A DNA stretch of 7,082 bases from an uncultured Bacilli bacterium (GCA_947624315.1 CANQJU010000056.1:1-7082), one strand, 5' to 3'; positions 1 through 6,738 are shown, numbered from the stretch's first letter. Numbers and translations: made by a program. The notes: a model not told the origin generated them from the sequence alone.

Positions 1-1272
1 ATAGATATTATATATAATACATTAAAGGCTTCACATATTGTATGTGATGAAGGACCTTTACAAGGTGGAGAATATGGCCCATATGTTCAAACAATGCGAA
101 AAGACATATATATGAAATATGCTTTAGAGCTTGTTGAAAAAGGAGCAGCATATTATTGCTTTTGCGATAAAGAGCGCCTTGATTCATTAGCAACTGAAAA
201 TGGCATTAAACGTTACGATAAGCATTGCTTGCATTTATCAAAAGAGGAAGTTCAAGAAAGACTTGCTCGTGGTGATAAATGGGTAATTCGTCAAAACATG
301 CCAACAGAAGGGGTTAGTGAATTTGATGATTTAGTATTTGGACATGTAAGTGTTCCTAATAATGAACTAGAAGATCAAATCTTAATAAAGTCTGATGGCC
401 TACCAACATATAACTTTGCTAATGTTATTGATGACCATTTAATGAAAATTTCTCATGTAATGCGTGGAAATGAATATTTAAGTTCCACTCCAAAGTATAA
501 TCTATTATATGATGCTTTTGGATGGGAACATCCTAAATATATTCATTTGACACCTATTATGAAAGATGCCACAAGAAAACTTAGTAAACGTCATGGTGAT
601 GCCAATTTTGATGATTTTACAAGTAAAGGATATTTACCAGAAGCCATTATAAACTATATTGCTTTACTGGGATGGAGTCCAAAAAGCGAAGAAGAAAAGT
701 TTTCAATGGATGAATTAATTGAAAAATTTAGTATTAGTGGTTTATCTCGCTCAAGCAGTATTTTTGATGAAGCTAAAATGAAATGGCTAAATGGAGAGTA
801 TATTAAAGAATTACCATTTGATAAATTTATGGAATTAGCTTATCCATTCTTTGAAAAGTCAAAGATTAAAGGAAAATATAGTTACGAAAAATTTGGAAAA
901 TTAATCCAATCTCGAATTGAAATATTAAGTGAAATACCAGAAAAAGTTGATTTTATTGTTGATTTTGTTCCTGCTGAAAAGGAAATGTATTTAAACAAAA
1001 AATTTAAAATCGATGAGGTTTTAGCTAAGAAGGTATTGGAAACATCAATTCCTGAATTAGAAAAATTAAATGAATGGAATGAAGATAATTTGCATAGTGC
1101 AATTATGAAAATTTCGGAAATGTTAGAAGTTAAATCAGGAGTTGTTTATACTGTATTGCGAATTGCTTTAACTGGTGTAATGGTTACTCCAGGTGGAAGC
1201 CCTGAAATGGCTGATATTTTGGGTAAAAAAGAATCACTTGAAAGATTAAAATTAAGTATGAATAAATTATAA
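1..1272 (+). CDS. gltX: Glutamyl-tRNA synthetase, 3' part (5' end outside window)
   Basis: Class I aminoacyl-tRNA synthetase that attaches glutamate to tRNA-Glu in the cytoplasm. The reading frame is open from base 1 (codon 1 ATA), so the gene starts upstream. About 50-60 residues are missing by comparison with the family's usual 470-490, including the HIGH-type ATP motif. The 423 visible residues begin near the segment GGEYGPYVQ (residues 22-30). They keep the zinc-site pattern CxC (C53, C55) followed by Y72-x3-C76, the active-site stretch around SDGLPTYNFA and IDDHLM, the RGNEYL segment, and the KMSKS loop as KLSKR (193-197) followed by HGD. The rest is the helical anticodon-binding domain. 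The ATG at base 94 is an internal Met, because conserved family sequence continues upstream of it. It is the first visible gene of a same-strand block; tldD follows after a short gap. Identification is secure. Whether the enzyme is discriminating (tRNA-Glu only) or also charges tRNA-Gln cannot be told from this fragment. Confidence 0.97.
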   Translation: MDIIYNTLKASHIVCDEGPLQGGEYGPYVQTMRKDIYMKYALELVEKGAAYYCFCDKERLDSLATENGIKRYDKHCLHLSKEEVQERLARGDKWVIRQNMPTEGVSEFDDLVFGHVSVPNNELEDQILIKSDGLPTYNFANVIDDHLMKISHVMRGNEYLSSTPKYNLLYDAFGWEHPKYIHLTPIMKDATRKLSKRHGDANFDDFTSKGYLPEAIINYIALLGWSPKSEEEKFSMDELIEKFSISGLSRSSSIFDEAKMKWLNGEYIKELPFDKFMELAYPFFEKSKIKGKYSYEKFGKLIQSRIEILSEIPEKVDFIVDFVPAEKEMYLNKKFKIDEVLAKKVLETSIPELEKLNEWNEDNLHSAIMKISEMLEVKSGVVYTVLRIALTGVMVTPGGSPEMADILGKKESLERLKLSMNKL

Positions 1273-1273
1273 A

Positions 1274-1278
1274 AAGGA
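1274..1278 (+). promoter_or_regulatory. Ribosome binding site of tldD (decides the start codon)
   Basis: AAGGA lies immediately after the gltX stop codon. It is 10 bases ahead of the ATG at 1289, but only one base ahead of an in-frame GTG at 1280. A ribosome could not use the GTG with this site, so ATG 1289 is preferred. The closeness to the gltX stop also suggests that tldD is translated from the gltX transcript. Confidence 0.65.
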
Positions 1279-1288
1279 TGTGGTAAAA

Positions 1289-2677
1289 ATGATTAAAAAA
1301 GAAATTTGTCAACAGGTTTTAGAAGAATGCCTTAAAACTGGTGGAGATTTTGCAGAGATTTTTGCAGAAGACACTTGTAAAAACAATTATGAATTAACTG
1401 GTGGAAAAGTAACTCAAGCTAATACTCAAAATTTACATGGAGTTGCTATTCGTATTTTAAAAGGTTTTAAAGAAGTAAATGGTTATACAAATGATTTTTC
1501 TTTAGATAGTATGTTAAAACTTGCTAAAAGTCTTAGTGAAGCTGTAAGTGGAGAAAACTTAGGAATTAAATTTACTCTTCAAGAAGAAAAACCTGCATGT
1601 ATTGTTAAAGCAATTAAAAAACCTTCATCACTTACAAATGATGAAAAAATTGCTTATATGAAGAAGTTATACAATGCTACTAAAGAATATTCTGATGAAG
1701 TATCTCAAGTTATTTGTACTTTAACAGATGAAGAACAACATGTTTTAATTGCTAACACTTTAGGAAAATATATTGAAGATGATCGCCATCATGTTCGTTT
1801 AGGAGCTAATGCTATTGCTAATTATAATGGACAAATGCAAACAGCATCTGATACAATTGGTGGAAATTCTGGATATGAATTATTTGATGACAAAGATTTA
1901 GTAAAATTTGGTCAAGATATTGCTAAAGCAGCAGTAACAATGGCTCATGCTGATGAAATGGTTGGCGGTGTTTATACAGTTGTTATTCACAATGGCTTTG
2001 GTGGTGTATTATTACACGAAGCATGTGTTCACAGCCTTGAAGCTACATCTGTTGCTAAAGGAGCTTCTGTATTCTGTGGAAAACTTGGACAAAAGATTGC
2101 TAGTGATATAGTTACAGCTATTGATGATGGAACTAGAGAAAATCAATGGGGTTCATTAAATTGTGATGATGAGGGTAATCCTACTCATAAAAATGTTTTA
2201 ATTGAAAATGGCATTTTAAAAAGCTATTTAGTAGATTATCGTAATTCTCGCAAGATGAATCATCCAATTACTGGTAGTAGTAGACGTCAAAATTATCGCT
2301 ATTCACCAACATCAAGAATGACAAATACCTTCTTTGCTCCTGGTAATGATTCTTTTGAAGACATCATTAAAAAGACAAAGTTTGGATTATTTGCTAAAAA
2401 AATGGGCGGTGGAAGTGTAAATCCTTCAACTGGTGAGTTTAATTTTGCGGTAAATGAAGGATATATGATTGAAGATGGAAAGATTACTAAACCAGTTAGA
2501 GGAGCTACTTTAGTTGGTAGTGGTGCTGAAGTTTTACTTAATATAGATATGATTGCTGATAACTTAAGCTTTGGTCATGGTATGTGTGGATCTGCTAGTG
2601 GATCAATTCCTACTGATGTTGGTCAACCTACAATACGTGTTCAAAATATGGTTGTTGGTGGAAGAGGTGCAAAATAA
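1289..2677 (+). CDS. tldD: Metalloprotease TldD, catalytic subunit of TldD/TldE
   Basis: Zinc metallopeptidase (family M103, TldD/PmbA), 462 residues from ATG 1289; E. coli TldD is about 480. In characterised bacteria TldD and TldE form a cytosolic heterodimer that degrades or trims small unfolded peptides, for example the microcin B17 precursor and the CcdA antitoxin. Seen here are the HExxxH motif as HEACVH (H243, E244, H248), the downstream HSLEATSVAKG and FCGKLGQKIAS segments, IDDGT, and the C-terminal GMCG with C433, equivalent to the third zinc ligand known in E. coli TldD. The C-terminal PTDVGQPTIRV and VVGG also match the family. The odd feature is Val247, where relatives normally have Gly before the second His. 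An in-frame GTG at 1280 is the alternative start but is badly placed relative to the ribosome binding site. The stop codon overlaps the tldE start by one base (TAATG), as expected for a coupled pair of subunits. No microcin-like substrate peptide gene is visible nearby, so the substrate is unknown. Confidence 0.95.
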   Translation: MIKKEICQQVLEECLKTGGDFAEIFAEDTCKNNYELTGGKVTQANTQNLHGVAIRILKGFKEVNGYTNDFSLDSMLKLAKSLSEAVSGENLGIKFTLQEEKPACIVKAIKKPSSLTNDEKIAYMKKLYNATKEYSDEVSQVICTLTDEEQHVLIANTLGKYIEDDRHHVRLGANAIANYNGQMQTASDTIGGNSGYELFDDKDLVKFGQDIAKAAVTMAHADEMVGGVYTVVIHNGFGGVLLHEACVHSLEATSVAKGASVFCGKLGQKIASDIVTAIDDGTRENQWGSLNCDDEGNPTHKNVLIENGILKSYLVDYRNSRKMNHPITGSSRRQNYRYSPTSRMTNTFFAPGNDSFEDIIKKTKFGLFAKKMGGGSVNPSTGEFNFAVNEGYMIEDGKITKPVRGATLVGSGAEVLLNIDMIADNLSFGHGMCGSASGSIPTDVGQPTIRVQNMVVGGRGAK

Positions 2678-3996
2678 TGGATTTTCAAAAATTAATTAAA
2701 AAAGCAAAAGAAGAACAAATCGAAGATATAGAAGTTTATTGCGAAGAAAATAAGAATTTGCGCATTGAATTATTTAATGGTGAAGTTGAAAAAAATAGTT
2801 TACAAAACAGCAACGTTGTTTCTGTTAGAGCTATTTATAATGGCAAAATGGCTTATCTTACTTTTGAAGATGAAAATATGGATATTGAAAAAGTAATTGC
2901 CAAACTTAAAGAAAATGCTAACAGTTTAACAACTTTAGAAGAATTTGAAATCTTTGGTGGAAGTGAATCTTATCCTGAATTACCAAAGGTTGAAAGTGGA
3001 TTAGATAAAGTTAGTCTTCTTGATAAAATCAATCTTTTAAAAGAAACTGAAAAAATTGCTAAAGGATTAGATAAACGTATTGTTTTACTTCCTTCTTGTA
3101 GTTATAGTGAAGCACACAGTAAAACAACTATTGTTAATTCAAAAGGATTAAATATTAGCAAAAGTACTGAATATGCAGCTTTAGTTTTAGGAGCAGTTGC
3201 TCAAGAAAATGGTTCAACTCAAGATGGATTTGAAGTTAAAGTTGTTTTAAAATATGATGAATTAGATCCAAAGAGTATTGCTGAAAAAGCTGTTAAACAA
3301 GCTGTTTCTATGTTAGGTGCTAGTGGTGTTGAACCTAAAGTGTATCCATTAATTATTGAAAATGAAGCAATGTCAAGTCTTTTAGGTGGATTCTCATCAA
3401 TGTTTATGGGTGATGCCGCTATTAAAAAACTTACATCTTTAATCGGTAAAGAAGGAGAAAAGATTATGCAAGATTGTGTAAACATTATTGATGATCCTCT
3501 TATGCCTAATTCTCCAAATTCTCAACCTTTTGATGATGAAGGTGTTGCTTGTTATAAGAAAAACGTTGTTGAAAATGGTGTATTTAAAACATTCTTACAT
3601 AGTTTAAAAACAGCAAAATATTTTAAAACAAAATCAACTGGTAATGGTGTTAAACAATCATCAATTGTTGCTAGTGGTATAAATCTTTATATCGATAAAG
3701 GTAATAAATCTAAAGAAGATTTAATTGCTAGTACAAAAGAAGGTCTACTAATTACTGATTTATCTGGATTACATGCAGGACTAAATCCTATAAGTGGCGA
3801 TTTTAGTGCTCAATCATCTGGATATTATATCAAAGATGGAAAGATTGATAGACCAGTAACTTTAATTGTTGTATCTGGTAACTTCTTAAAGATGATGAAT
3901 GATATTGAAGAAATAGGCTCTGATTTATTTATTTCTCCATCAGGAGTTGGTGCCCCTTCAATTAAATTCAGAGGATTACCAGTTTCAGGTAAATAA
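2677..3996 (+). CDS. tldE: TldE/PmbA, non-catalytic partner subunit of TldD
   Basis: Member of the TldD/PmbA family, 439 residues (E. coli PmbA is 450). It lacks an HExxxH zinc motif; the equivalent region reads IENEAMSSLLGGFSS. In known systems this subunit pairs with TldD, which carries the metal, to build the peptide channel and active site. Family landmarks are the PFDDEG motif (284-289), the STGNG motif (320-324), the SGLHAGLNPISGDFS block (363-377), and the C-terminal GNFLKMMNDIEEIGSDL and GAPSIKFRGLPVSG. The start is ATG 2677, whose A is the last base of the tldD stop. AGAGG at 2663-2667, inside the tldD 3' end, lies 9 bases upstream as the ribosome binding site. The one-base overlap implies translational coupling and near-equal synthesis of the two subunits. 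An AGGAG follows directly after the TAA stop and appears to belong to the next gene. Identification is secure. Confidence 0.95.
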   Translation: MDFQKLIKKAKEEQIEDIEVYCEENKNLRIELFNGEVEKNSLQNSNVVSVRAIYNGKMAYLTFEDENMDIEKVIAKLKENANSLTTLEEFEIFGGSESYPELPKVESGLDKVSLLDKINLLKETEKIAKGLDKRIVLLPSCSYSEAHSKTTIVNSKGLNISKSTEYAALVLGAVAQENGSTQDGFEVKVVLKYDELDPKSIAEKAVKQAVSMLGASGVEPKVYPLIIENEAMSSLLGGFSSMFMGDAAIKKLTSLIGKEGEKIMQDCVNIIDDPLMPNSPNSQPFDDEGVACYKKNVVENGVFKTFLHSLKTAKYFKTKSTGNGVKQSSIVASGINLYIDKGNKSKEDLIASTKEGLLITDLSGLHAGLNPISGDFSAQSSGYYIKDGKIDRPVTLIVVSGNFLKMMNDIEEIGSDLFISPSGVGAPSIKFRGLPVSGK

Positions 3997-4001
3997 AGGA
4001 G
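3997..4001 (+). promoter_or_regulatory. Shine-Dalgarno-like AGGAG placed before a hairpin, candidate ribosome binding site of the helicase gene
   Basis: AGGAG, with three upstream A's shared with the tldE stop codon, is a very good Shine-Dalgarno match. It lies 37 bases before the ATG at 4039, too far to work on a linear mRNA. A perfect 11-bp hairpin occupies 4004-4028. If it folds, the unpaired distance from AGGAG to ATG shrinks to about 12 bases, or about 6 to the in-frame TTG at 4033. No other Shine-Dalgarno sequence lies between the hairpin and the ATG. The function is inferred from this geometry. The alternative is that AGGAG is a leftover, or that it helps ribosomes that have just ended tldE to restart. 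Confidence 0.45.
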
Positions 4002-4003
4002 TT

Positions 4004-4031
4004 AAGATATCTCATATTGAGATATCTTTTT
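4004..4031 (+). terminator. Hairpin with short T tract after tldE (terminator or RBS-bridging stem)
   Basis: A perfect inverted repeat of 11 bp (4004-4014 with 4018-4028, three G:C pairs) closes a TAT loop. A T tract that starts inside the stem (4027-4031) follows it, then ATT. The shape is that of an intrinsic terminator for the tldD-tldE transcript. Against simple termination, the helicase ATG lies only 10 bases past the stem, leaving no room for a promoter after the terminator. Either termination is partial, a promoter lies inside tldE, or the stem mainly acts in helicase translation. Confidence 0.6.
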
Positions 4032-4038
4032 ATTGAAA

Positions 4039-5643
4039 ATGAAGTTTAATGAATTATTAATTAACAATTTAATATTACAAGGAATAAACAAAATGGAATT
4101 TTCGGAAATGACTGATGTTCAAGAAAAAGTAATTCCTTTGGCTTTAAATAATAACGATATTATTGCTCAAGCCCCAACAGGAACAGGAAAGACATTGGCA
4201 TTTGCTATTCCCATTTTAGAAAAAATAGATGCTAATATTGAGAAGATTCAAGCTATTGTTATTGCTCCAACAAGAGAATTAGTTAATCAAATTAATAAAG
4301 AAATAAATCGTTTAGCCTATTTTTTAAAAGATATTATTTCCGTTGCTATTTATGGTGGCGAAGCAATTGATAAGCAAATATATGAATTGAAAAAGCGCCC
4401 ACAAATAATTGTGGCTACTCCTGGTCGCTTGCTAGATCATATGGAAAGAAGAACCATACGATTGAATGATGTTAAAATAGTTGTTTTAGATGAAGCTGAT
4501 GAAATGCTCAATATGGGATTTTTAGAAGACATTACTAATATTTTAAAAAATGTTCCTCTTCGTCACCAAACAATGCTTTTTTCAGCAACTCTTCCTTCGG
4601 AAATCGAAAAAGTTGCTAGTGATATTTTAATTGATCCCGAAAGAATTCATCTAAGCAAGAAAAAACTAACAGTTGATATGATTGATCAAAAGTATATCGA
4701 TGTTAAGGAAAAAGATAAAATTGAAGTTATTTCTCGAATTCTTGATATCAATGAATATAAATTAGTCATGATTTTTTGCAACACTAAAAAAACAGTTGAT
4801 GAAGTAACTAGTAAACTTTTAGTACGTGGTTTTTTAGTAGAAGCTTTGCATGGTGATATGAAACAAATGCAAAGAGATAGAGTTATGATGCGTTTTCGCA
4901 AGGGATTAATCAATATTTTAGTTGCTTCCGATGTAGCCGCCAGAGGTCTTGATATTGATGATGTTGATGTGGTTTTCAATTATGATGTCCCAACAGATGA
5001 AGAATATTATGTTCATCGAATAGGAAGAACTGGAAGAGCTCAAAAGTCCGGTTTATCAATTACTTTAGTTACAAGAAGTGAAAAAAATCAATTGCGTAAT
5101 ATTATGAAATATACAAAGAGTGATATTATGCAAATGATGATTCCTAGTATGGAAAAAGTAATGAAAGTAAGAGTTAAAAAAATTATAAAGGAAGCACTAG
5201 ATACCTTAGAACAAGAGAATAATTTGGCCAATCAATATATTGCTAAAGAAATGAACAAAATTGATTTTGTTGACAAAGATCAATTGATTAAAGGTCTTAT
5301 TTCTTTACAATTAAGCAATAATGATAATGAAGATATTGACTTAAAAGAAGAAATTGAAGAGCGCAAGCAAAAAAGAAATAGAGAACAAGCTAGAATATTT
5401 GTTAATATCGGTAAAAAAGATAAAATTAAGGTCTACAATTTAACTGATTTTTTGTCTAAAAAGACAAATATGACTAATGCTGATATTGATAATGTTGAAA
5501 TACATGATAATTTTTCTTTCTTTGATGTTCCTTTAGAATATGCCAAGGATTTAATCAAACATCCTTTAGATTACAAAGGAAAAAGAATGATCTTTGAAAT
5601 GGCAAAAGGAAATAAAAAAGCCAAAAAGAAGAATAAAAAATAG
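4039..5643 (+). CDS. DEAD-box ATP-dependent RNA helicase with DbpA-type RNA-binding domain
   Basis: ATP-driven RNA helicase, 534 residues from ATG 4039, probably acting on rRNA/ribosome assembly or mRNA. All core motifs are present. They are an upstream aromatic F3 and Q motif ending at Q28, motif I APTGTGKT (45-52), Ia APTREL, Ib TPGRLLDH, II DEAD (151-154), III SAT (182-184), IV as VMIFCNTK, V ARGLDI (301-306) and VI HRIGRTGR (326-333). A charged helical linker follows. Residues from about 452, starting RIFVNIGKKDKIKV and including NVEIHDNFSFFDVP, match the DbpA/CsdA C-terminal RNA-binding fold, and the protein ends in a lysine-rich tail. This places it with DeaD/CsdA, CshA and DbpA/YxiN; which one is unclear, so no symbol is given. 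F3 sits 25 residues before Q28, the usual family spacing, which supports this start. TTG 4033 (two residues longer) and ATG 4093 (18 shorter, with a good ribosome binding site) are alternatives. It is the last gene of the + strand block. Confidence 0.95.
   Translation: MKFNELLINNLILQGINKMEFSEMTDVQEKVIPLALNNNDIIAQAPTGTGKTLAFAIPILEKIDANIEKIQAIVIAPTRELVNQINKEINRLAYFLKDIISVAIYGGEAIDKQIYELKKRPQIIVATPGRLLDHMERRTIRLNDVKIVVLDEADEMLNMGFLEDITNILKNVPLRHQTMLFSATLPSEIEKVASDILIDPERIHLSKKKLTVDMIDQKYIDVKEKDKIEVISRILDINEYKLVMIFCNTKKTVDEVTSKLLVRGFLVEALHGDMKQMQRDRVMMRFRKGLINILVASDVAARGLDIDDVDVVFNYDVPTDEEYYVHRIGRTGRAQKSGLSITLVTRSEKNQLRNIMKYTKSDIMQMMIPSMEKVMKVRVKKIIKEALDTLEQENNLANQYIAKEMNKIDFVDKDQLIKGLISLQLSNNDNEDIDLKEEIEERKQKRNREQARIFVNIGKKDKIKVYNLTDFLSKKTNMTNADIDNVEIHDNFSFFDVPLEYAKDLIKHPLDYKGKRMIFEMAKGNKKAKKKNKK
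4079..4083 (+). promoter_or_regulatory. Possible internal ribosome binding site for a shorter helicase product
   Basis: AAGGA lies 9 bases before the in-frame ATG at 4093 (Met19 of the helicase). The spacing is better than at the annotated start. A product from here would keep the Q motif glutamine but lose the conserved aromatic residue and first helix upstream of it. The sequence before Met19 matches the family N-terminus, so the longer form is taken as the main one. AAGGA is common by chance in AT-rich coding sequence. Confidence 0.25.
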
Positions 5644-5677
5644 CAGGTATATCTTAAATGATATATCTGTTTTTTTT
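5643..5677 (+). terminator. Intrinsic terminator of the helicase gene
   Basis: The stem CAGGTATATC (5644-5653) pairs with GATATATCTG (5660-5669) through one G-U pair, with a TTAAAT loop. Eight T's follow directly (5670-5677). The left arm starts one base after the TAG stop, so this is a compact, strong Rho-independent terminator for the + strand block. On the - strand there is no T tract after the hairpin, so it is read in one direction only. Confidence 0.85.
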
Positions 5678-5682
5678 GCTTT

Positions 5683-5717
5683 AAATAAAAAGAACTTGTC
5701 AATTAATAACAAGTTCT
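5683..5717 (-). terminator. Intrinsic terminator of the radical-SAM gene
   Basis: A perfect 9-bp inverted repeat, AGAACTTGT (5691-5699) with ACAAGTTCT (5709-5717), encloses a 9-base loop. On the - strand it is followed by five T's, an A and three more T's (down to 5683). It begins two bases past the stop codon of the - strand gene. Its closeness to the opposing terminator insulates the two convergent genes within about 75 bases. Confidence 0.8.
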
Positions 5718-5719
5718 AA

Positions 5720-6658
5720 CTAATTATTTTCACTTTTTATACCTTGATAATAGTCTTTATTTTTCATGGCTTTATCAATTTCATTCATCACTACTAATTT
5801 TTTTAGACTCCAAAGTGGAGCAATTAAATCATCTCTTGGAGCATCACCATTTAGGCGATGAACAACAATATTTTTATTTAGATAAGCTAATTGTTCACTA
5901 GTTATATCAACATATTCATCTAAAGTTAAGACATGAAAAGGATTATTTTGATATATTATAGCTAAAGGTGTGTTTTTTAAAACAAACAATGAGTGAATTT
6001 TAATCCCTTGAATATCAAAATGATCTAAATACTTTACAGTATCAATCATCATTTCTTTAGTTTCATATGGAAGACCATTAATAATATGAACGATTACTTC
6101 TAAATGATGTTTTCGTAAATCTCTTACAGCTTTTTCAAAGATAGAAAGTTTATAACCTCGATTAATAAATTCAGCTGTTTTTTCATGAATTGTTTGTAAA
6201 CCCAATTCAACCCAAACAGGAAGATGTTGATTTATTTCCTCCAGCAAATCTAAAATTTCTTCACTTAAACAATCGGGACGAGTAGCTATACTTAAGGCAA
6301 CAATATCTTTATTTAGGTTTATAGCTTCATAATATATTTTTCTTAGTTTTTCTATTGGTCCATAAGTATTGGTGTTTGCTTGAAAATAGGCTATATATTT
6401 CGCCTTAGGCCACTTTTCATGGATGATACCTTTAATAATATTAAATTGTGTATCAAGCGAATCTGCCTTATTTCCCCCAAAATCACCACTGCCACTAGCT
6501 GAACAAAATATACAACCAGTTTTACTGATTTTTCCATCTCTATTTGGGCAAGTGAAGTTACCATTTAAAGCCACTTTAAAAACTTTATCTTTAAAGCGCT
6601 CTTTAAGATAATAATCTAAAGTATAATATCTATGTTGTGAATTAATATATTTTTCCAT
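5720..6658 (-). CDS. Radical-SAM protein, YtqA/YhcC family (TIGR01212 type); probable tRNA-modification enzyme
   Basis: 312-residue radical-SAM enzyme, the usual length for the family. The 4Fe-4S cluster cysteines are C37, C49 and C52 (C-x11-C-x2-C) within GNFTCPNRDGKISKTGCIFC, the Elp3-like spacing typical of this group. Other family segments are YFQANTNTYG, LSIATRPDCL, WVELGLQT, NRGY, HIINGLPYET, KIHSLFVLKNT, HRLNGDAPRDDLIAP and WSLKK near the end. For the B. subtilis member YtqA, a role in completing the 5-methylaminomethyl uridine modification at the tRNA wobble position has been reported, to my recollection under the name MnmL. Applying that here is inference, and E. coli YhcC is less well understood. 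In many Firmicutes the gene sits beside a methyltransferase (YtqB/MnmM); here neither visible neighbour is one. The start is ATG at 6658, with TGAGGA at 6665-6670 six bases upstream and an extended -10 promoter just before it, so the gene is transcribed alone. The stop is TAG. Confidence 0.92.
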   Translation of the reverse strand: MEKYINSQHRYYTLDYYLKERFKDKVFKVALNGNFTCPNRDGKISKTGCIFCSASGSGDFGGNKADSLDTQFNIIKGIIHEKWPKAKYIAYFQANTNTYGPIEKLRKIYYEAINLNKDIVALSIATRPDCLSEEILDLLEEINQHLPVWVELGLQTIHEKTAEFINRGYKLSIFEKAVRDLRKHHLEVIVHIINGLPYETKEMMIDTVKYLDHFDIQGIKIHSLFVLKNTPLAIIYQNNPFHVLTLDEYVDITSEQLAYLNKNIVVHRLNGDAPRDDLIAPLWSLKKLVVMNEIDKAMKNKDYYQGIKSENN

Positions 6659-6674
6659 AATTGTTCCTCAAGTA

Positions 6675-6702
6675 ATTATAGCATATTTTTTTACAAAAAC
6701 AA
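6675..6702 (-). promoter_or_regulatory. Promoter of the radical-SAM gene (extended -10)
   Basis: On the - strand TGCTATAAT gives a perfect -10 (6675-6680) with the extended TG dinucleotide. Sixteen bases upstream is a weak -35, TTGTTT (6697-6702, three of six consensus bases). The region between is A/T-rich. Transcription would begin close to the ribosome binding site at 6665-6670, giving a very short leader. The strong extended -10 can compensate for the poor -35. Confidence 0.6.
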
Positions 6703-6732
6703 ATTGCTAGTCTAATTTTTATTGATAAAAAA

Positions 6733-6738
6733 TATAAT
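6733..6738 (+). promoter_or_regulatory. Possible -10 element for the transporter gene
   Basis: A perfect TATAAT lies 15 bases before the ATG at 6754. No -35 is well placed: TTGCTA at 6704 is 23 bases away and TTGATA at 6722 only 5. Transcription from it would start near 6745, almost on the ribosome binding site AGGTGA (6744-6749). In such an AT-rich spacer a TATAAT can occur by chance, so this is tentative. No operator or riboswitch-like structure is evident in the 95-base spacer. Confidence 0.3.

Noticed and set aside
94..96. ATG at 94 as the true start of the first gene
   Set aside because: The frame is open to base 1, and the codons before 94 encode conserved glutamyl-tRNA synthetase sequence (GGEYGPYVQ). 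The gene is cut by the window edge, not started here.
1280..1282. GTG at 1280 as the tldD start
   Set aside because: It is one base from the AAGGA ribosome binding site, too close to be used. ATG 1289 is 10 bases away, and the extra three residues have no family support.
3219..3485. Open reading frame of 88 codons on the - strand inside tldE
   Set aside because: It lies wholly inside a clear conserved gene on the other strand, has no recognisable domain, and is explained as the mirror of a low-stop coding frame.
2677..3996. tldE as a degraded tldD copy because it lacks HExxxH
   Set aside because: TldE/PmbA subunits naturally lack the zinc motif. The frame is intact and carries all the TldE landmarks.
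4686..4979. Open reading frame of 97 codons on the - strand inside the helicase gene
   Set aside because: It is antisense to conserved helicase motifs IV-V and has low-complexity Ser/Thr/Ile-rich composition, with no independent evidence of coding.
5691..5717. The AGAACTTGT/ACAAGTTCT repeat as a mobile-element end or protein-binding operator
   Set aside because: It directly follows the - strand stop codon and has a T tract on that strand, so a terminator explains it fully. No transposase or matching repeat is present in the window.
6423..6611. Open reading frame of 62 codons on the + strand opposite the radical-SAM cysteine region
   Set aside because: It is the shadow of the conserved cluster-binding segment and has no family resemblance. 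The 61-codon - strand frame at 8-193, opposite gltX, is rejected for the same reason.
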